From the NCBI GenBank assembly GCA_024220525.1, contig JAMYWO010000364.1, positions 4,000 to 35,304 of the forward strand: a DNA stretch of 31,305 nucleotides. The letters are read 5' to 3'. Below, in pieces: positions 30,563-31,305 of this stretch; within the stretch, counting starts at the first letter, position 1; each line of letters begins with the position of its first letter. The notes beneath the pieces are model-generated. The model saw only the letters and a list, made by a program, of their open reading frames with translations. It ran no database searches and had not been told where the DNA came from. Source of the stretch: Cochliopodium minus. Taxonomy: Eukaryota; Discosea; Himatismenida; Cochliopodiidae. Position numbers and translations under genes: made by a program.

Positions 30563-31297
30563 ATGTCTTACATTGCACATGGATTAAAAATTAACATCAA
30601 ATCTCATCATGGAAATTATCTGAGAGCAGATACAAATGGAACAGTAAACCTCACACAAGTACCAAAAGAATGGGAACAATGGACTGTTGAATTTGTTGGA
30701 AACAAAGTCCAACTTAAATCTCATCATGGAAACTATCTCAAAGCAGATAATAATGGAACAGTAAATCTCACACAAGTCGCAAAAGAATGGGAACAATGGA
30801 CAGTTGAATTTGTTGGAAATAAAGTACAATTCAAATCTCATCATGGAAACTATCTCAAAGCAGATAACAATACCAAAGTGGTTCTCACACAAGTTGCAAA
30901 AGAATGGGAACAGTTTTCAATTGAAGTTGTTGGAAGTAATTTGAATCATGGACGTAAAATCACTCTTAAATCTCATCACAATACTTTTCTGAGAGCAGAT
31001 ACAAATGGAAGTGTTAATCTCACACAAGTTGCAAAAGAATGGGAACAATGGACTGTTGAATTTGTTGGAAATAAAGTACAACTCAAATCTCATCATGGAA
31101 ATTATCTCAAAGCAGATACAAATGGAACAGTGAGTCAAACAAAAGTTGCAAAAGAATGGGAACAATGGACTGTTCAATATGTTGGAAACAAAATTCAATT
31201 GAAATCTCATCATGGAACCTATCTTAGAGCTGATCCTAATACTTCTGTAAATCTTGCACAATCACCAAAAGAATGGGAACAATGGACTGCAAACTAA
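30563..31297 (+). CDS. Six-repeat beta-trefoil (hisactophilin/fascin-like) protein
   Basis: Intact single-exon gene of 244 residues with the same plan as the gene at 5807: three repeats, a longer linker (VVGSNLNHGR), three repeats. Each repeat has a core close to LKSHHGNYLKADNNGTVNLT followed by KEWEQWTVEFVG. The repeats are closer to each other, in protein and DNA, than those of the paralogs: the DNA for KEWEQWTVEFVGNKVQ recurs three times with few changes. This suggests recent internal duplication or gene conversion. Two beta-trefoils are expected. Actin or membrane binding, as in hisactophilin, is inference. No signal peptide; A-rich start context. Its last 69 coding bases are identical to 5156-5224. 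Confidence 0.87.
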   Translation: MSYIAHGLKINIKSHHGNYLRADTNGTVNLTQVPKEWEQWTVEFVGNKVQLKSHHGNYLKADNNGTVNLTQVAKEWEQWTVEFVGNKVQFKSHHGNYLKADNNTKVVLTQVAKEWEQFSIEVVGSNLNHGRKITLKSHHNTFLRADTNGSVNLTQVAKEWEQWTVEFVGNKVQLKSHHGNYLKADTNGTVSQTKVAKEWEQWTVQYVGNKIQLKSHHGTYLRADPNTSVNLAQSPKEWEQWTAN

Positions 31298-31305
31298 TCA
31301 ATTCC
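31229..31305 (+). repeat. 77-bp sequence identical to 5156-5232 (copy 2)
   Basis: The final 77 bases of the window repeat the first 77 bases after the N at 5155 without a mismatch. The match stops exactly at the window end here and starts exactly at the gap there. Confidence 0.95.

Noticed and set aside
30584-31261. Minus-strand frames with periodic SMMRF motifs
   Set aside because: The periodicity is the reverse reading of the SHHGNYLKA repeats of the trefoil gene. No independent evidence of coding.

Overview
The window is AT-rich nuclear DNA of a unicellular eukaryote. Almost every gene is cut by short GT-AG introns rich in poly-T/poly-A, start codons sit in A-rich context, and TAA, TGA and TAG all act as stops, so the standard code fits. 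The mix of hisactophilin/fascin-like beta-trefoil proteins, an Ntn hydrolase of the acid-ceramidase-like kind, an SH3 plus tandem-RGS protein and Zn2Cys6 proteins suggests an amoeboid protist. The Zn2Cys6 pair would also suit an early-diverging fungus. I cannot place it further. I rebuilt gene models exon by exon and required the reading phase to match at each junction.

Layout. 1-1343 (-): most of a secreted GLUG-type repeat protein running off the left edge. 1946-5154 (+): 5' part of a MAST/IRE-like kinase gene, cut by an N. 5156-7974 (+): tail of a six-repeat beta-trefoil gene, a 5S rRNA relic on the opposite strand, a six-repeat beta-trefoil gene, and a two-trefoil gene with a proline-rich linker. 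8437-9378 (+): small protein with a possible PH/TH1-like domain. 9716-13064 (-): SH3 plus two RGS domains. 13573-16919 (+): DDX10/Dbp4 RNA helicase. 17257-20079 (+): tandem pair of Zn2Cys6-PAS-like regulators. 20271-22908 (+): 19-exon secreted Ntn hydrolase. 23045-24770 (+): EEP-family phosphodiesterase with a large insertion. 24848-27125 (-): SQR/FCSD-like flavoprotein. 27805-29545 (+): eIF2 gamma. 29792-31305: 5' half of a 5S rRNA gene (-) and another six-repeat beta-trefoil gene (+).

Assembly. Single N bases at 5155 and 29791 split the window into three contigs. The last 77 bases of the window are identical to the 77 bases that follow the first N, which looks like a k-mer overlap left by a de Bruijn graph assembler. 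Both junctions fall in the beta-trefoil/5S unit, so that unit is probably a collapsed repeat and its true copy number and order are uncertain.

The genes do not form one pathway. DDX10 (ribosome assembly), eIF2 gamma (translation initiation) and 5S rRNA are housekeeping. The RGS, kinase and Zn2Cys6 genes are regulatory. The beta-trefoil cluster and the GLUG protein look like lineage-specific expanded families. I see no transposon, viral element, CRISPR array or tRNA gene.
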